Assembly: GCF_022682495.2 (NCBI RefSeq)
Contig: NC_071389.1
Span: forward strand, 100,047,951-100,111,950
Direction of reading: 5' to 3'
Source of the DNA: Desmodus rotundus
Taxonomy: Eukaryota > Chordata > Mammalia > Chiroptera > Phyllostomidae
Length of the DNA stretch: 64,000 bases
The notes under the pieces: model-generated
Database searches by the model: none
What the model saw: the letters and a program-made list of their open reading frames with translations, nothing else
What the model was told of the DNA's origin: nothing
Translations under genes and position numbers: made by a program
Shown here: positions 22,590 through 33,240 of the stretch, in pieces
Numbering within the stretch: the stretch's first letter is position 1
Layout of the letters: the number at the start of each line of letters is the position of its first letter

Positions 22590-23560
22590 CAACTTGATAA
22601 CATCACAAATCATAAAATCTTTTCAACATTTGGCCTTGTCTTAGCCATCTTACTGCCGAAAAGTAAATGATGTCACCATAGTCAGCATCAGTAGTTTTAA
22701 GGAATTCCTAGAATTGGCAATGATTCAATCCCTTGGCTCTTATGAAATTCAGTCTTGATGATTATTTGCATGAATTATCAATCTTTAAAGCTTTTGTACA
22801 TAAATTTTCTTGATGTGGTATGCAATAATACTTCATCAAACATGAGTTTTTGGTGGCAATTGCATCAGCTCCTATTAATTTTACAAGTCCCTCTCTAACC
22901 TACCATCTGTCACTATACCAGGTATGTTGACAATGGACAAAGAAAATCACTGTAACATTTTTTTACTGCCTCATATAAATCTCCTCATTAAGCTGTGTCT
23001 TTTAATGGCTCTAAAGAAGCCATTTTTTCAGTGACATATTGGTCATCATTTCCTCTAATAAAAATGGCATGTTGAGCTGTGTCTGTAGCATCAGTGCTAC
23101 CATCCATTGCCAAAGCACAATTAAAACTTAACAGCTTTCCTCTCCAAACTTCTTTTGATAGAGTTTTCCAACTTCTTCAGTTCACTTGGCTTTAGTCTGT
23201 GAGATGGACTGATTTTACAAATATCCCCCTCGTTTCAGGGCAAATTATATCTGCCACACTTTCTATACATTGCTTTCTAAACTCATCCTCAGTAAATGGT
23301 TTTGAGTTTTTTGCTATTAAATATGCTACCACATAGCTATCTTTTACAATGGAATCTGCTTGACTTTTAACTTTTTGAAAAGAATTTTTGTTGAGAACAC
23401 AGACTTTTTTCAGTTCTCCTATTTTGTCCTTACAACACAATCCTTCATACACATGGAATTTGGCAGCACATTTTTGCATATAATGTCTTTTCAAATTATA
23501 GTCTTTCAAAACTTGCACAAATTCCCTGTAAATTAAGCAGGATGCCTTACTATTTGCCTC
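22590..23560 (-). pseudogene. hAT transposase remnant
   Basis: The best part is an open 108-codon stretch on the minus strand (23518-23192): VQVLKDYNLKRHYMQKCAAK, then a coiled LKK..SFQKVKSQAD segment, then ASVVAYLIAK-like and KPFTEDEFRKQCI. This resembles the N-terminal BED/zinc-finger-like and following segment of Charlie-type hAT transposases and of the host gene GTF2IRD2, which captured such a transposase. The sequence before it reads YFFVVEANSKASCLIYREF, with a Tyr where a finger Cys is expected. Downstream (23190-22590) are short frames of the catalytic region. Transposase would cut and paste the element at its terminal repeats. It is inactive here. Confidence 0.72.
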
Positions 23561-24222
23561 AACAACAAAAAAATAGTCATCTGCTCACTTTTCATTGAAC
23601 AATCTTCATCTGTAATTTTTCTTTTTTGGGAGGGTCCTTTTTTCTTCTGAGATGGTTTAGAAGCAATATTGGAATTAAAAATAATAATAGATAAGGGACT
23701 TTGTTTACTTTTATTATGAAAATTAATTGACAGGAAAATAGAAAGCAAGGTTTGGGCCCTTCCACAGCCCTCAGAAGAGGGCTGATTGAAAAGCATGGTG
23801 GGTGATGTTGAGGAACCGCCAAGGTTTGGAAGTACCTTTAATAATCAAATAAGAATGCTTATATAACTTCTTGGTAACATTAAAAGCTTAATGTTGCAAT
23901 GGTAGGCTGAAATATTATTGATAATCACTGCCTTACTAAGTCACCACGAGCACATTTAATGTCTGATGGTGTCAATTCAATTCTACTGTCTGCACTTGGA
24001 AGATAACACATTGGAAGCTACACTCCACTAAACTGAAGCCACTCATGCATACAAATAACAAGAGTGTATGCACATTTATTTTGCATGACATTGCAACACA
24101 TAATCACAAAAAAAATCTCACAATGTTTTAAGTAAATTTATGATTTTATGTTGGGCCACATCTATAGCCATCCCGGGTCACATGCAGCCTGCAGGCCATG
24201 GTTGGACACCTCTGGTGAAATC

Positions 24223-24762
24223 AAAGTGTAAGGTTTAGCTACTCTGTGATGTAAAGGAACTACTGCTTCATTGACTAACCTTAGATCCTGGACTACCCTA
24301 TACTCTCTGGTGGGTTTTATCACTGGTAAGATGGGAGTGTTGCAAGAAGATGGAAAAGGGACAATGAGCCCATATATAAATTTAGTTATTATAGGCTGAA
24401 ACCCTTATAAAACTTCCTACTTAATAGGATAATGCTTCCTGTGAGGATAGTCTGACCTAGGCTTTAATTGGATTTTAACTGGTAATGCCGTCTTTGCTCT
24501 TCCCAGAATCCCTAACTCCCAGACTAGCAGGTTTATTGCATCCAGAATGAAACTTGGAATCTCCTCCTGGTTTTAACTCCTACTGATTACCATTACCTTG
24601 TTTAACTCAAGTGGCTCTTCAGGAAACAACAAGATGGCTTCCAAGTAGGCCAAAAGGTCCCAGCCTAACAGAGCAATAGGGCATTGAGAAACAATCAACA
24701 CAGAGGATTTGAATATTTGACTCTCAAATTAACAAGTGATAGGATGTGTATAGAAATAAGCA
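24223..24762 (-). pseudogene. ERV pol remnant: RT N-terminal (fingers) part
   Basis: Minus-strand pieces include an ILPVIKPTREYRVVQDLRLV stretch (about 24340-24275) followed by NEAVVPLH (about 24275-24250), the conserved RT fingers segment that leads into the first catalytic Asp region. The continuation lies beyond the hAT insertion at 19497 and below. Several stops. Between 24500 and 24762 only weak protease-RT linker similarity is visible. Confidence 0.75.
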
Positions 24763-24945
24763 TTAAAAGTTTCCTTCAATCCCCATTATCTTAGCTGATT
24801 TTAAGGAAAGAGGTCCAAAGTCAGAATTAAGTACAGAGTAACTGGCCCCAGTATCAACAAGAAAGTTGATTTTCTTACCTGCCATACCCAGAGTTACCCG
24901 AGGCTCCTTGGTAGAGATGGGAATATTAGTATTCACTGGGCCCAA
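24763..24945 (-). pseudogene. ERV protease fragment
   Basis: A 60-codon open stretch with KINFLVDTGASYSVLNSDFG; DTGAS is the catalytic loop of a retroviral aspartic protease (it dimerises, with each subunit giving one Asp), preceded by VTLGMAGK. The flap and second half are not recognisable. It lies just downstream of the gag nucleocapsid remnant on the same strand, as in class-I proviruses, where it would be read through from gag to process the polyprotein. Isolated from a complete gag-pol frame by stops. Confidence 0.88.
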
Positions 24946-26535
24946 CCTTTTCCCCAGGCACCCTCAGTCCTTAAGAGTGGCCATGGCCTTGGGTGGTAAT
25001 CCCTTTTTACTTTGGGAGTGGGCACAGTCTACCTTCCAGTGCCAGGTGTCTGAACTGATGTTCTTGCATAGAAGATAGGGTCTCAGAAGTGGCCAAGTGC
25101 AGTTCTTTGCCCAGTGTCCAGGGTGCTTGATAAGAGGTCTGATATTTTTGTCCCTGATTCTTTGGAAGCCTCCCTGAGCTTCCCTGCAGGGAATGGTTTC
25201 TGCCAATAACACAAGGAGCTCACTTGACTTCTCCCTTTCCTTTTTTCTCTGCTTTCTTTCCTCCAAATCCATATTGTTAAAGGCCAGAAAAGCCATATCC
25301 TTGAGCTGGTCTAGAGGGATCTGTGGGCCTATTTGTAATTTTGGAAGCTTCCTTTGAATATCTGGGGAAGACTGGCTTATAAACTGCTGTCCTACCAAGA
25401 CTCAGCCCTGTGGGGAGGATGGATCCAAGTTCTTATATTTTCAGAAGACTTTTCCTAACATGTTTCTAAAGACAGCTGGGTTCTCTTCCTTGCCCTGGGT
25501 GGCCTCCCTGATTTTTTCATAATTTACATGTTTCTTGAGGCAGTTTCACATTGTCACTAATAGGCAATCTATCATTGCTTCCTCAGACCAGACTCCTGCT
25601 TCTGTATTGTATTGTTGGTTGGGATCCTGGTCTGGGATGGCTTGAGCAGCAAGCTGGTTAATGCTGGGATTTTGGGTATGCAATTGTTCTGCCTGTTTAT
25701 GGACCTCCTCCCAAACCCTCTATTTCTCATTTGGGGAACAGTAGGTAGTTAAAATTATATATAAATCTCTCCATGGCATATCAAAGGCCACAGTGGTTGG
25801 AAATTGCTAGTGAAGCATGTAGGGTTCTCCAAAAAAAATTCCTAGACTGTCCTTGCACTGCTACCTCCCTCCCTCAAGGGTAGGAGTGTAGAAGTGGTAG
25901 GGATATATAAAGCCCCACTCCTAGTATGTCCTGCTGGGCTGGGTTTTTCCTCAGCTGGTGGTTTTGGGTAGACCAGAGAGTAAGGTGGTGGAGAGGTTGA
26001 TCCCTCTGAAGTAGGAGCAGAGGCCCCCAGACTTTAGGGTCCACTTAATTCCCTCTGAGAGACAGGTGGGGAAGTAAGGAGTATATCTTCTATGATCAAC
26101 ACTTGGTCATATAGCTTCTGTTTTAGTGGGTATGGAGAAAATGGATCTCAGCATAGGCATAAAGGCCTCCATGTATGGAATTTCAGACCACTGCTTTCCC
26201 TCTAGCAGAATAAACATAATTGTCTTATGGTATTACAATTATTGTCTCCATTCCCAGACCAAATCCCTCCATCTCCTAATGTATATTAAGATCACACATT
26301 ATTACAAAAGAAAATTAATATCATCTTTTAAAAATATTTTAGAATCAAATTTACCCTAGTTCATAACAATGCAACCCAAATGGCAATTTGGGAGGGATAG
26401 GAGGTATGTTTCCCATCTTGACTGTGGCAATCCTAAAGAAAAGAAAATAGAAACATACTCCCTTGCAATCTAGAGGTTCCCATCTTTGCCTCAGGAGCTT
26501 TCCCTAGTGGGCCATGGGGCATGGAAATAGGGGTG
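24946..26535 (-). pseudogene. ERV gag remnant: capsid and nucleocapsid part
   Basis: The frame at 25398-24964 (144 codons) holds the end of capsid (a FISQSSPDIQRKLPKLQ stretch, then LAFNNMDLEERKQRKKEREK, the charged helix typical of gamma-type capsid C-termini) and a nucleocapsid region. Two degenerate zinc-knuckle-like pieces are visible, HPGHWAKNC and CKNISSDTWHWKVDC, each missing part of the CCHC pattern. 25400-26100 gives shorter capsid pieces in several frames and a Pro-rich stretch near 25930-26060. Gag would have built the particle; no full frame remains. It is cut at 26535 by a solo LTR. Confidence 0.78.
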
Positions 26536-26540
26536 ATTAT

Positions 26541-27090
26541 TGTGGGGAACCGTTCCAAGCGTGGGAAATGTGACTCAGCCCCCACTAGGAAAAGCCAGTG
26601 GGGAGCGAGGTTGACGGGCAGGACCCACGTCCATGGATAGGTTCTCCAGTGGGAAATTAGGCCTGCATTGTACCTTGACTGCTATGAGACTTGCTCTTGC
26701 TAAAACTCCCTCACCCTGAATTGAGGCAGCAAATGTTTACTGAGTATCTTTATCTTCCTAAAATCTGTGCTAAACCACCCAAGTATGGAGGGTGAGCAGC
26801 TTCCCCCTTGAGCTGCAACATCCTTCTCTTTGAAGTAATTAGCAGTGTCCTGTCCTTTGTCCTTCTTAAAAGGTACTCACCTGTGGCGAACCTGTGCATG
26901 GTAAATGAGGATCTCCCGCGATGTAATGTGCCCAGAAAAACAATAAAAGCCTGTCCAGGTGGGGGTCATGGGCCCACTCTCTAACTTGGAGAGCAGCCAC
27001 GCAGCCCCTTTTTCTCCACAGGATTTCTGTGGTCCGTGTGTATTTGAATATTGCAACCACAACAGATCCTGCTGGCCGGGATCTGCGTCA
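26541..27090 (+). mobile_element. Solo LTR, family 2 (550 bp)
   Basis: TGTGGGGAACCGTTCCAAGC at the start and GGGATCTGCGTCA at the end, flanked by a 5-bp duplication ATTAT (26536-26540 and 27091-27095). AATAAA at 26942-26947. A second copy lies inverted at 57962-58520. The TGTGGGGA start resembles class-II LTRs, but 5 bp is short for that class, so the class is open. It sits at or next to the junction of the ERV with the 5'-inverted L1. Confidence 0.88.
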
Positions 27091-27095
27091 ATTAT

Positions 27096-27845
27096 GCTCT
27101 TTCAAATTAGTGTTTTAGGTTTTTTTGGATATATTCCCAGGAGTGGGATCACTGGGTCAAAGGGAAGATCTATGTTTAATTTTTTGAGGTATCTCCATAC
27201 TCCTTTCCACAGTGGTTGCACCAGTCTGCATTCCCACCAACAGCGCAAAAGGGTTCCCTTTTCTCTACATTCTCACCAGCATTTATTAATGATAGACATT
27301 CTGACAAGTGTGAGGTGATATCTCATTGTGGTTTTAATTTGCAATTCTTTGATGATTAGTGACATTGAGTATCTTTTCATATGTCTATTGGCCATCTGTA
27401 TGTTCTTTTTTTATTATTTACATTTTCCAAGATATGGAAAAGTCCCAAGTGTCCGTCAGTAGGTAAGTGGATAAAACAACTCTGGGATATTTACACAGTG
27501 GAATACTACTAGGCTGTAAAAGAGAAGAAAATTTTACCATTTGTGAGAGCATGAATGGACCTGGAGAACATTATTCTAAGTGAAATAAACCAGTCAGAGA
27601 AAAAAAAGACCATATCATTTCACTTATATATGGAATCTAATGAACAAGCTGAAATAACAAGGAAAATAGAAACAGACTCATAGAGAGCTGGATGACAGCT
27701 ATTGGTGGGGGAGGTGAGGGGATGGAGGGATCAAGGAAAAAGGACCATGGACATGGACAACAGTGTGGTGATTGCAGGAGGGAAGGAGTACTAGGGGTTA
27801 AATAGCAATGGAAAATACAATAACATTAAAAAATAAAATTATAAA
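27096..27845 (+). mobile_element. Old L1 3' end with 5' inversion (twin priming)
   Basis: 27096-27410 is minus-strand ORF2 C-terminal region (reads [19 protein letters not shown] and PFDPVIPLLGIYPKK). From about 27420 the strand flips to plus and continues with the next codons of ORF2 (IWKSPKCPSVGKWIKQLWDI, YTVEYY), then 3'UTR with GGTGGGGGAGGTG and an A-rich end near 27810-27845. The inverted and direct parts are adjacent, non-overlapping segments of L1, the signature of twin priming. It is older than the Ves-era L1s. Confidence 0.82.
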
Positions 27846-29186
27846 AGGCTAGCACCATTTCTTTTCCTATGCTCAGTTCAAAAACTCTGAATTCTCTGGA
27901 TCTTATCTGAATAATTCATGGTCCTAGTGAGTGTCCAGGCCATGAAGAACTGTAGGGAGAAAGCTACTCCACCATTCTTGTGAAATTACCTATAATCCTG
28001 AAGACCCCAGACCCACTGCTCTACCCAGGTGGACTGAGTATGTTTCCATTCCTATATTCTCCATCTATGGAGACCCTCATCCTCCTGTTAAGTCTTCAGA
28101 TATGAGGCAAAGGAGATGTCTTACTAGCAAAATAGTTTCTGGCCTTGTAAACCACCAAGAGAAGCACATAGATGACCTTATTATAAAATGACCCTTATCC
28201 ATATTACAAAGAGGACACTTGGGTATTCTTCTATCTAATTTTTCCAGCGCTTTGAGAAATTGTACCTGAGTCTGAATATTCCCCAGATGGGATCTTGAGG
28301 GGTGTTTAAAGGATGCCCCCCCTTCACACCAGAGGTGGATCTCATTGTGAGATATAGCCCAAGAGGGGAAGTTAAAATACCACTATAAAGGTGAATAAAC
28401 CACTTTAGGATACACATTTAACTAACTAGGTAAGAGTGTCCTCACATGGTCATTTCTGGTAAGAAACGACCAGCAGGTCCTATTAACCAGCCCTGACCAA
28501 TGTTGCTACTGGCATGGCAGTATATACATACCAAATATGGGAGTGGCTCATTCCTGCAACTATATTAGCTATTGGAGTATTAGAGTCACTGAAATAGATA
28601 CTTTAATAACCCTTAATAACAACATTAATAACCCTTTCTACACAAAAAGCAAGTAAGGTACAGGCACAGGTATAAAGGCCAAAAGTCAGCTGGGGAGAAC
28701 AAGTATAGAAGACAGTGGGCCTCATGAGGAAACTGAAAGAGGAAGTCATGGCACAGGTAAGGTGGTAACTGATATCCCATATGAAAGTTTAAACTATGCC
28801 TATGGGGGAGTGGCCAAGGAGTGGGGCAGTGTCTTGCAATTTTTCACAGTGTGCCTGACTGGTGTGCAGACATTTTCTCATACCTGGTGGGAACTAACTC
28901 TTAACCTTGATCTGTGACCAGGTTATAGTCACAGCTCTCTTCTCATGGGAGTCTTCAAGCAGCAGTCACCCTTATGGCTTTTAATTGCCCAAACTATGCC
29001 TGCAATTTAGCAGCCAACCTTCCATCAGGGAATATCAGACTAATTAAAGCAGAATAGAAACACACAATCAAGTAGATGCCAAAAGAAAGGGAAAATCCCT
29101 AAGCCAGACAGCAAAAGGGGCTTACTCCTCCAGCGACTTCTTCTAACTGTCTCACTGAAAACTGTCACAGATAAGCACAGGTAACT
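27846..29186 (-). pseudogene. ERV leader and gag N-terminal remnant
   Basis: The minus-strand piece at 28417-28235 (60 codons, with MRSTSGVKGGHPLNTPQDPIWGIFRLRYNF inside it in part) lies where matrix should start. The remainder to 29186 is a candidate untranslated leader without a clear frame. Assignment rests on position between the gag remnant and the LTR. I cannot identify the primer binding site. It could include unrelated DNA. Confidence 0.45.
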
Positions 29187-29732
29187 GGGTTCTTGGGGAG
29201 CATGAACAAAGAATTGAACTGAACACACAGAGAGTTTATGGGAGAGAGAGAGAGAGGGGGGGGAGGACAGGGAGAGGGAGAGGGAGAGGGAGCACCAGAT
29301 TTATTAAGCAATAGCACACTCCACAGTATATGGGAACAGACTACCTTTGAGCAGAGATTGGCCCTCAGTGACCAGAGGGATTCTAGTCTTATAGGGTAGA
29401 TATTTCCAGGTTAGTTTTGGTGAGGTTTTATTGTGCATATGTGAGTCATTACATGACTTTAAGCTACTGTACATGCAGTCTCCCATGATTTTCCTTGATT
29501 GCACACTCCTGGTGGGGGGGACCACAAAGCTTATTTATTATAATGTTATTATAATGAGACAGGGGTCATGCAGTGATCACAGAATCATATGGACAGGGGC
29601 AGTCATGGTTTATTATGATTCAGCACTTTTCCAGGAAGCATGACAGCTGGTCTTAGAACAGGGTATCTGTTCTGTATTGATGTCCTTTGTCCTAGTTATG
29701 GGGAATCTCATTCATGACTATCTCCTGTTTCA
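29187..29732 (-). mobile_element. Candidate 5' LTR of the class-I ERV
   Basis: On the minus strand it could start TGAAACAGGAGATAG at 29732. It has a TATAAG-like box near 29388, then 'ggagtgtgctattgcttaat' leading into AATAAA at 29305-29300 and a C/T-rich stretch. Such a box, followed by a polyadenylation signal shortly before a C/T-rich U5, is the usual R/U5 layout of class-I LTRs. The 3' limit (...AACCCA, about 29187) is a guess. There is no second copy in the window to compare with. Confidence 0.55.
29232..29292. repeat. (GA)n/(GGGAGA)n simple repeat
   Basis: Purine-rich tract of GA dinucleotides, a G8 run and GGGAGA hexamers, within the candidate U5 of the ERV LTR. Confidence 0.9.
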
Positions 29733-30008
29733 ATGAGAACATGTGTTGCTAAAATGACTCTACGATTAAACTTGTGTGTATCATAAGTTTACATTTATTT
29801 AAAAAGTGTTATTCTTTATATTAAATAATTCAGGCCACTGATAAGACAGACCATTTTCCAGATCTGAAGTGAAGTGGTTAAATCTACATGCCTCTGGGTA
29901 CATGCAAGAATTGCTTTAACACCCGGGCCCTGTGTGACTTTAGTAACATGTTCCATCAACAAGCAAAGACTAGATGAAATATTGAAATAAAAAAAAAAAC
30001 CATTTTAT
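29733..30008. other. Unassigned, with copy 1 of a 71-bp direct repeat (29759-29829)
   Basis: Copy 1 starts at 29759 (TCTACGATTAAACTTGTGTG) and ends at 29829 (TTAAATAAT). It matches 30880-30950 at 69 of 71 positions (differences at 29763 and 29772). The remainder, to 30008, has no recognisable feature. Confidence 0.85.
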
Positions 30009-30205
30009 CTGTGGCTGGTATGGCTCAGTGTATTGAGTGCCAGCCTGTGAACCAAAGGGTCACTGGTTCAATTCCTGGTCAGGGCACATGCCTGGATTGC
30101 AGGCCAGGTCCCCAGTAGAGGGAACCACACATTGATGTTTCTCTCCCTCTCTTTCTCCCTCCTTTCCCCTCTCTCTAGAAATAAATAAATAAAATAAAAA
30201 AAACA
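30009..30205 (+). repeat. Ves SINE
   Basis: Full layout: 'tgtggctggtatggctcagt' head with A box, B box 'ggttcaattcctggtcaggg' (30064 on), 'aggccaggtccccagtagag', 'cacacattgatgtttctctc', C/T-rich tract and (AAAT)n/A tail. The tRNA-like boxes would be a pol III promoter. Confidence 0.95.
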
Positions 30206-30360
30206 CAAAAACATTCACCTTAAGTATAAAGCTGTAATATTCTTCTCAGCCCACTAAGAAAAAAGGTTACAAACCTTTCATATTATCTTTTTAATTATTT
30301 CCCACTTTTCAAATAAATGAAAAACTATTTCTGTTAAAAGTTTGTTTAGCATACTTAATG

Positions 30361-30491
30361 CAATTATTCTCAACCTTGGTTGCATAATAAACCAACAGTG
30401 GTCCCACTCCAAGGGATTCTGATTAATTGGCCTGGGGAAAGGCCTTGGCAGTGGAACTATTGATTTTTGTAAACAAAGTTGAGAACCACTT
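30361..30491. mobile_element. Non-autonomous hAT (MER5-like) remnant
   Basis: Ends CAATTATTCTCAACCTTG (30361) and, reversed, aagtggttctcaactttg (30491-30474) are degenerate inverted repeats of the CAGTGGTTCTCAA type. The interior 'gggattctgattaattgg' fits MER5-like Charlie MITEs. About 130 bp. No clear 8-bp duplication. Confidence 0.65.
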
Positions 30492-31653
30492 ATATAATAA
30501 AGGAACTTAAATACAGTCTCACTTCTTCCTCAGGGAAATTGAGCCTTGGATTAAACCAAACTCTCTTTTCTCTAGAGTTTTGTAAGTTCTCTGTTCAAGT
30601 TTTGTGCTAAAAGTTTCATGGAATATATTACATTTCAGCCAATATTGGTGATGTGATGATGCTTAATCAGATGTAAGTATCATTGGATCCACTTCATCTC
30701 ATCCATCCCTCTTAGTGACTTGATGAATGGGACTCCAAGAATCAGAGCAGAACAGCTGTTTTCCTCTTTGCTACTCCAGAAAATTTTAACACAATTATTA
30801 ATTAAAATTTTCTTTTAAACCTATTCTATTTGATTATAAATTATCACTTTAATTTTTCTAACAATGTCTAGCTTTGTGTTCTATGATTAAACTTGTGTGT
30901 ATTATAAGTTTACATTTATTTAAAAAGTGTTATTCTTTATATTAAATAATATAAAGAGCTACTCCTACCTAAAAATTTCCTGAAGTCAAGAGAGACCTAG
31001 AAATGCATTATTGGGTCATTCCTATGGTTTAAACCCAGTAATTGACTTTAAATTTGTAGTTTTAAAATTATACCCCAAAGAAATTCTTACTGGATAGTAT
31101 TTTCCCATAACTTTGCCTGTGTCATCACCATGCTGGTTCTCTGGATCAGTTTCTGGGACTCTAACTCAGAGGCCACAGTTCTTCAGGAGACATTTATGCT
31201 CTCTTCTGTCTGCACTTGAACCAAACTGCCCTGGCTTCACCAGACACCTCCTTAATAGAGAAGTAGAGAAAAAAGGGCTTATGAGCTGTTGACCACTATT
31301 TTCCTGCAGGCTCTTGATGTTCCAACTCAGGAGACATTACCCTTACCCCTCTTGACTTAGATATTAAAAAACAAAACAAAACAAAAGACTTCACAGCTGA
31401 AGGGTTTATGAGCTTTTGATCAGTCTTTTCCTGATTGCCCAGTTGTTCCAGTTCAGAGGACCCTCCCTCCTGACATTTTTTTTATTTTTAATAAAAAAAT
31501 ATTCCCAGATAAGATATTTTAAAAAAATTATAAGTATGACCATTATGTACAATACAATGGGAAAAATACGTATCTGCCTCTTCCTAAAAATATTTCACTT
31601 ATCAACAGACTAAAACATAGTTTTCAAAGTTTTAATCAATATATAATGAAATA
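30492..31653. other. Unassigned DNA with copy 2 of the 71-bp repeat and a diverged local duplication
   Basis: Copy 2 of the direct repeat is at 30880-30950. At 31273-31360 and 31399-31475 two diverged units (start 'gggcttatgagctgttgacc' versus 'gggtttatgagcttttgatc', both followed by TTTTCCTG and TTCCA..TCAGAGGA-like sequence) repeat with a period near 127 bp. No gene or named repeat seen. Confidence 0.6.
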
Positions 31654-31880
31654 GCCCCAGCTGGTGTAGCTCATTGGATTGAGCATGGGCTGTGAACCAA
31701 AAGGTCACTGCTTCAATTCCTAGTCGGGGTACGTGCCTGGGTTGCTGGCCAGGTCCCCAGTGGGGGGCACATGAGAGGCAACCACACATGGTGTTTCTCT
31801 CCCTCTCTTTCTCCTTCCCTTCCCTTCTCTCTAAAAATAAATAAAATCTTTAAAATTTTTTAAATTAAAAATTAAAAAAT
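31654..31880 (+). repeat. Ves SINE
   Basis: 'gccccagctggtgtagctca' head, B-box-like 'cttcaattcctagtcgggg', 'aggccaggtccccagt'-type core, 'cacacatggtgtttctctcc', C/T tract, (AAAT)n tail. Flanked by a perfect 15-bp duplication ATATATAATGAAATA at 31639-31653 and 31881-31895. Confidence 0.96.
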
Positions 31881-31895
31881 ATATATAATGAAATA

Positions 31896-33240
31896 TATTT
31901 TAGTTCACAACCCCATGAATGGCCCAATTCTTCAGATATAGCAACATATATGTAAGTGAAAAATGTTTGATGGTACAATACTAACCCTTGGGCATTAGTT
32001 TTGTTGTAATAATTCTGCATTACAAATAACTCTAAATCATAGTGGCTATTGTTCACAATTACATTTTCTCAAACATGATTGTGTCAGTGGTGATCTGCTG
32101 GATTTGACAGGAACTTCTGGGTCAGACTCTGAGTTGACAGTTGGAATCAAGTTTGTGCCATTGGTCCCCCATTCTTGGCATGAGTTGTGTCCTGTGAAAC
32201 TGTCCCTGTGCCCAAGTGCCTGAGCACTGTTAAAGCTCATTTGGAGCTGCATACTGCCATTTATGCCTATGTATTCCCCAACACAACAACTTGTGTAACC
32301 AAATCCAAATCCAGAGTACAAGTCACTGCTAGAGTGGGAAGGGAACAAAGAATTCTGGAAAAAATAATGCTATCACAATTTACTAACTGTGATTCATATT
32401 GCTATTTCAATATCCTCTTTCACTTAACAAATGATGTTCACAACCTACAAGTGAGTCATGGTTCCCTATTTTACACTGTACTCAAGCATCTCTAAAATAT
32501 GACACCCAATAAAAAGCAAATATGGAAATAAGTAGACATGAAGTCCCTGTATGGAAAGTTCTAGAAAGTTCTGGAAAGACATGGAACTGCCCAAAACTAA
32601 TTAGAAAGCTGTGAGTAAATTATTTTACATCTAAAAACTTCAGGTTGCTTTCAGTTTACCATTATGTATTGAAGTGTTTTTATTCATATTATTACTTAGC
32701 AAATATACAGAAGCTTATGTTTAAGTAAGTATAGCAACACTTATTGTCAAAATCAACACTTTAAGTGATGGAAGAAATTAGGACTCATGAGTTCTTTGTG
32801 TTAAAAATAGATTTTCCAAGTTTCCATATGATGAGGGCACTGATGGGGTCAACAGAATGAGACTCAATAAAGAACAGCTAGTGGTATAACTGTTTCTCAA
32901 TTAATTATATTACCTGGAGATCGTGAAAAAATGCACAACTATTTTGACAATCAATCTCTGTTAAATACCATTCAAAAATGCAAAGTTCCTCATTCTCAAT
33001 ATTTGACAATATGCAACATTTTATTACTCTCATGGTTAGTAAAAATACTGGAATTTTAACAATTTTTTGTAACTTTGCTAAATTTTTAAATAAAAGGATA
33101 AAACTTTTAAACTCCTTTATTAAAATAGCATAAATGAACCCATTGTAAGTGCATAGTTTAATAAATTTTATTGAATTTATACATTTGGGCCATCATTACA
33201 ACAATTCAATTATAGAATTCTTCCATCACTACAAAAAGTG
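31896..33240. other. No recognisable feature
   Basis: Ordinary AT-rich mammalian DNA. Two 100-codon open frames overlap on opposite strands at 32046-32495, with no domain, splice context or repeat that I recognise; I regard them as chance. A very old repeat could be present at about 32000-32350, but I cannot name it. Confidence 0.55.

Larger units (their letters stand above)
19506..24214 (-). mobile_element. hAT (Charlie-type) DNA transposon, autonomous-type relic
   Basis: Terminal inverted repeats are CAGGGATGTCCAACC (19506-19520) and, at the other end, ggttggacacctctg (24200-24214), complementary at 13 of 15 positions. The 8-bp target duplication, the length diagnostic of hAT, is GTGAAAGC (19498-19505) and GTGAAATC (24215-24222), 7 of 8 matching. 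Subterminal sequence ('tctgggccacactgggagaa', 'ttgggccacatct') resembles MER1/Charlie3 elements. It contains transposase remnants on the minus strand plus a HAL1, a 63-bp L1 tail and a Ves SINE as later insertions. Net length without them is about 2.7 kb. Confidence 0.92.
16700..29732 (-). mobile_element. Class-I (gammaretrovirus-like) ERV relic, truncated at its 3' side
   Basis: The minus strand carries, in proviral order, a candidate 5' LTR (29732-29187), leader and gag remnants, a protease fragment with an intact DTGAS (24945-24763), RT split by a transposon, and RNase H (about 17100-16850). Integrase, env and the 3' LTR are absent; the relic ends near 16700 against plus-strand L1 3' ends. 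Nested in it are two solo LTRs, a hAT transposon and a 5'-inverted L1. All coding parts are broken. Class I is judged from the gag-PR-pol arrangement and RT/RNase H motifs by eye. Confidence 0.8.

Noticed and set aside
32046..32495. Overlapping 100- and 102-codon frames in otherwise unassigned DNA
   Set aside because: Opposite-strand overlap, no motif, no recognisable splice or promoter context; chance length.
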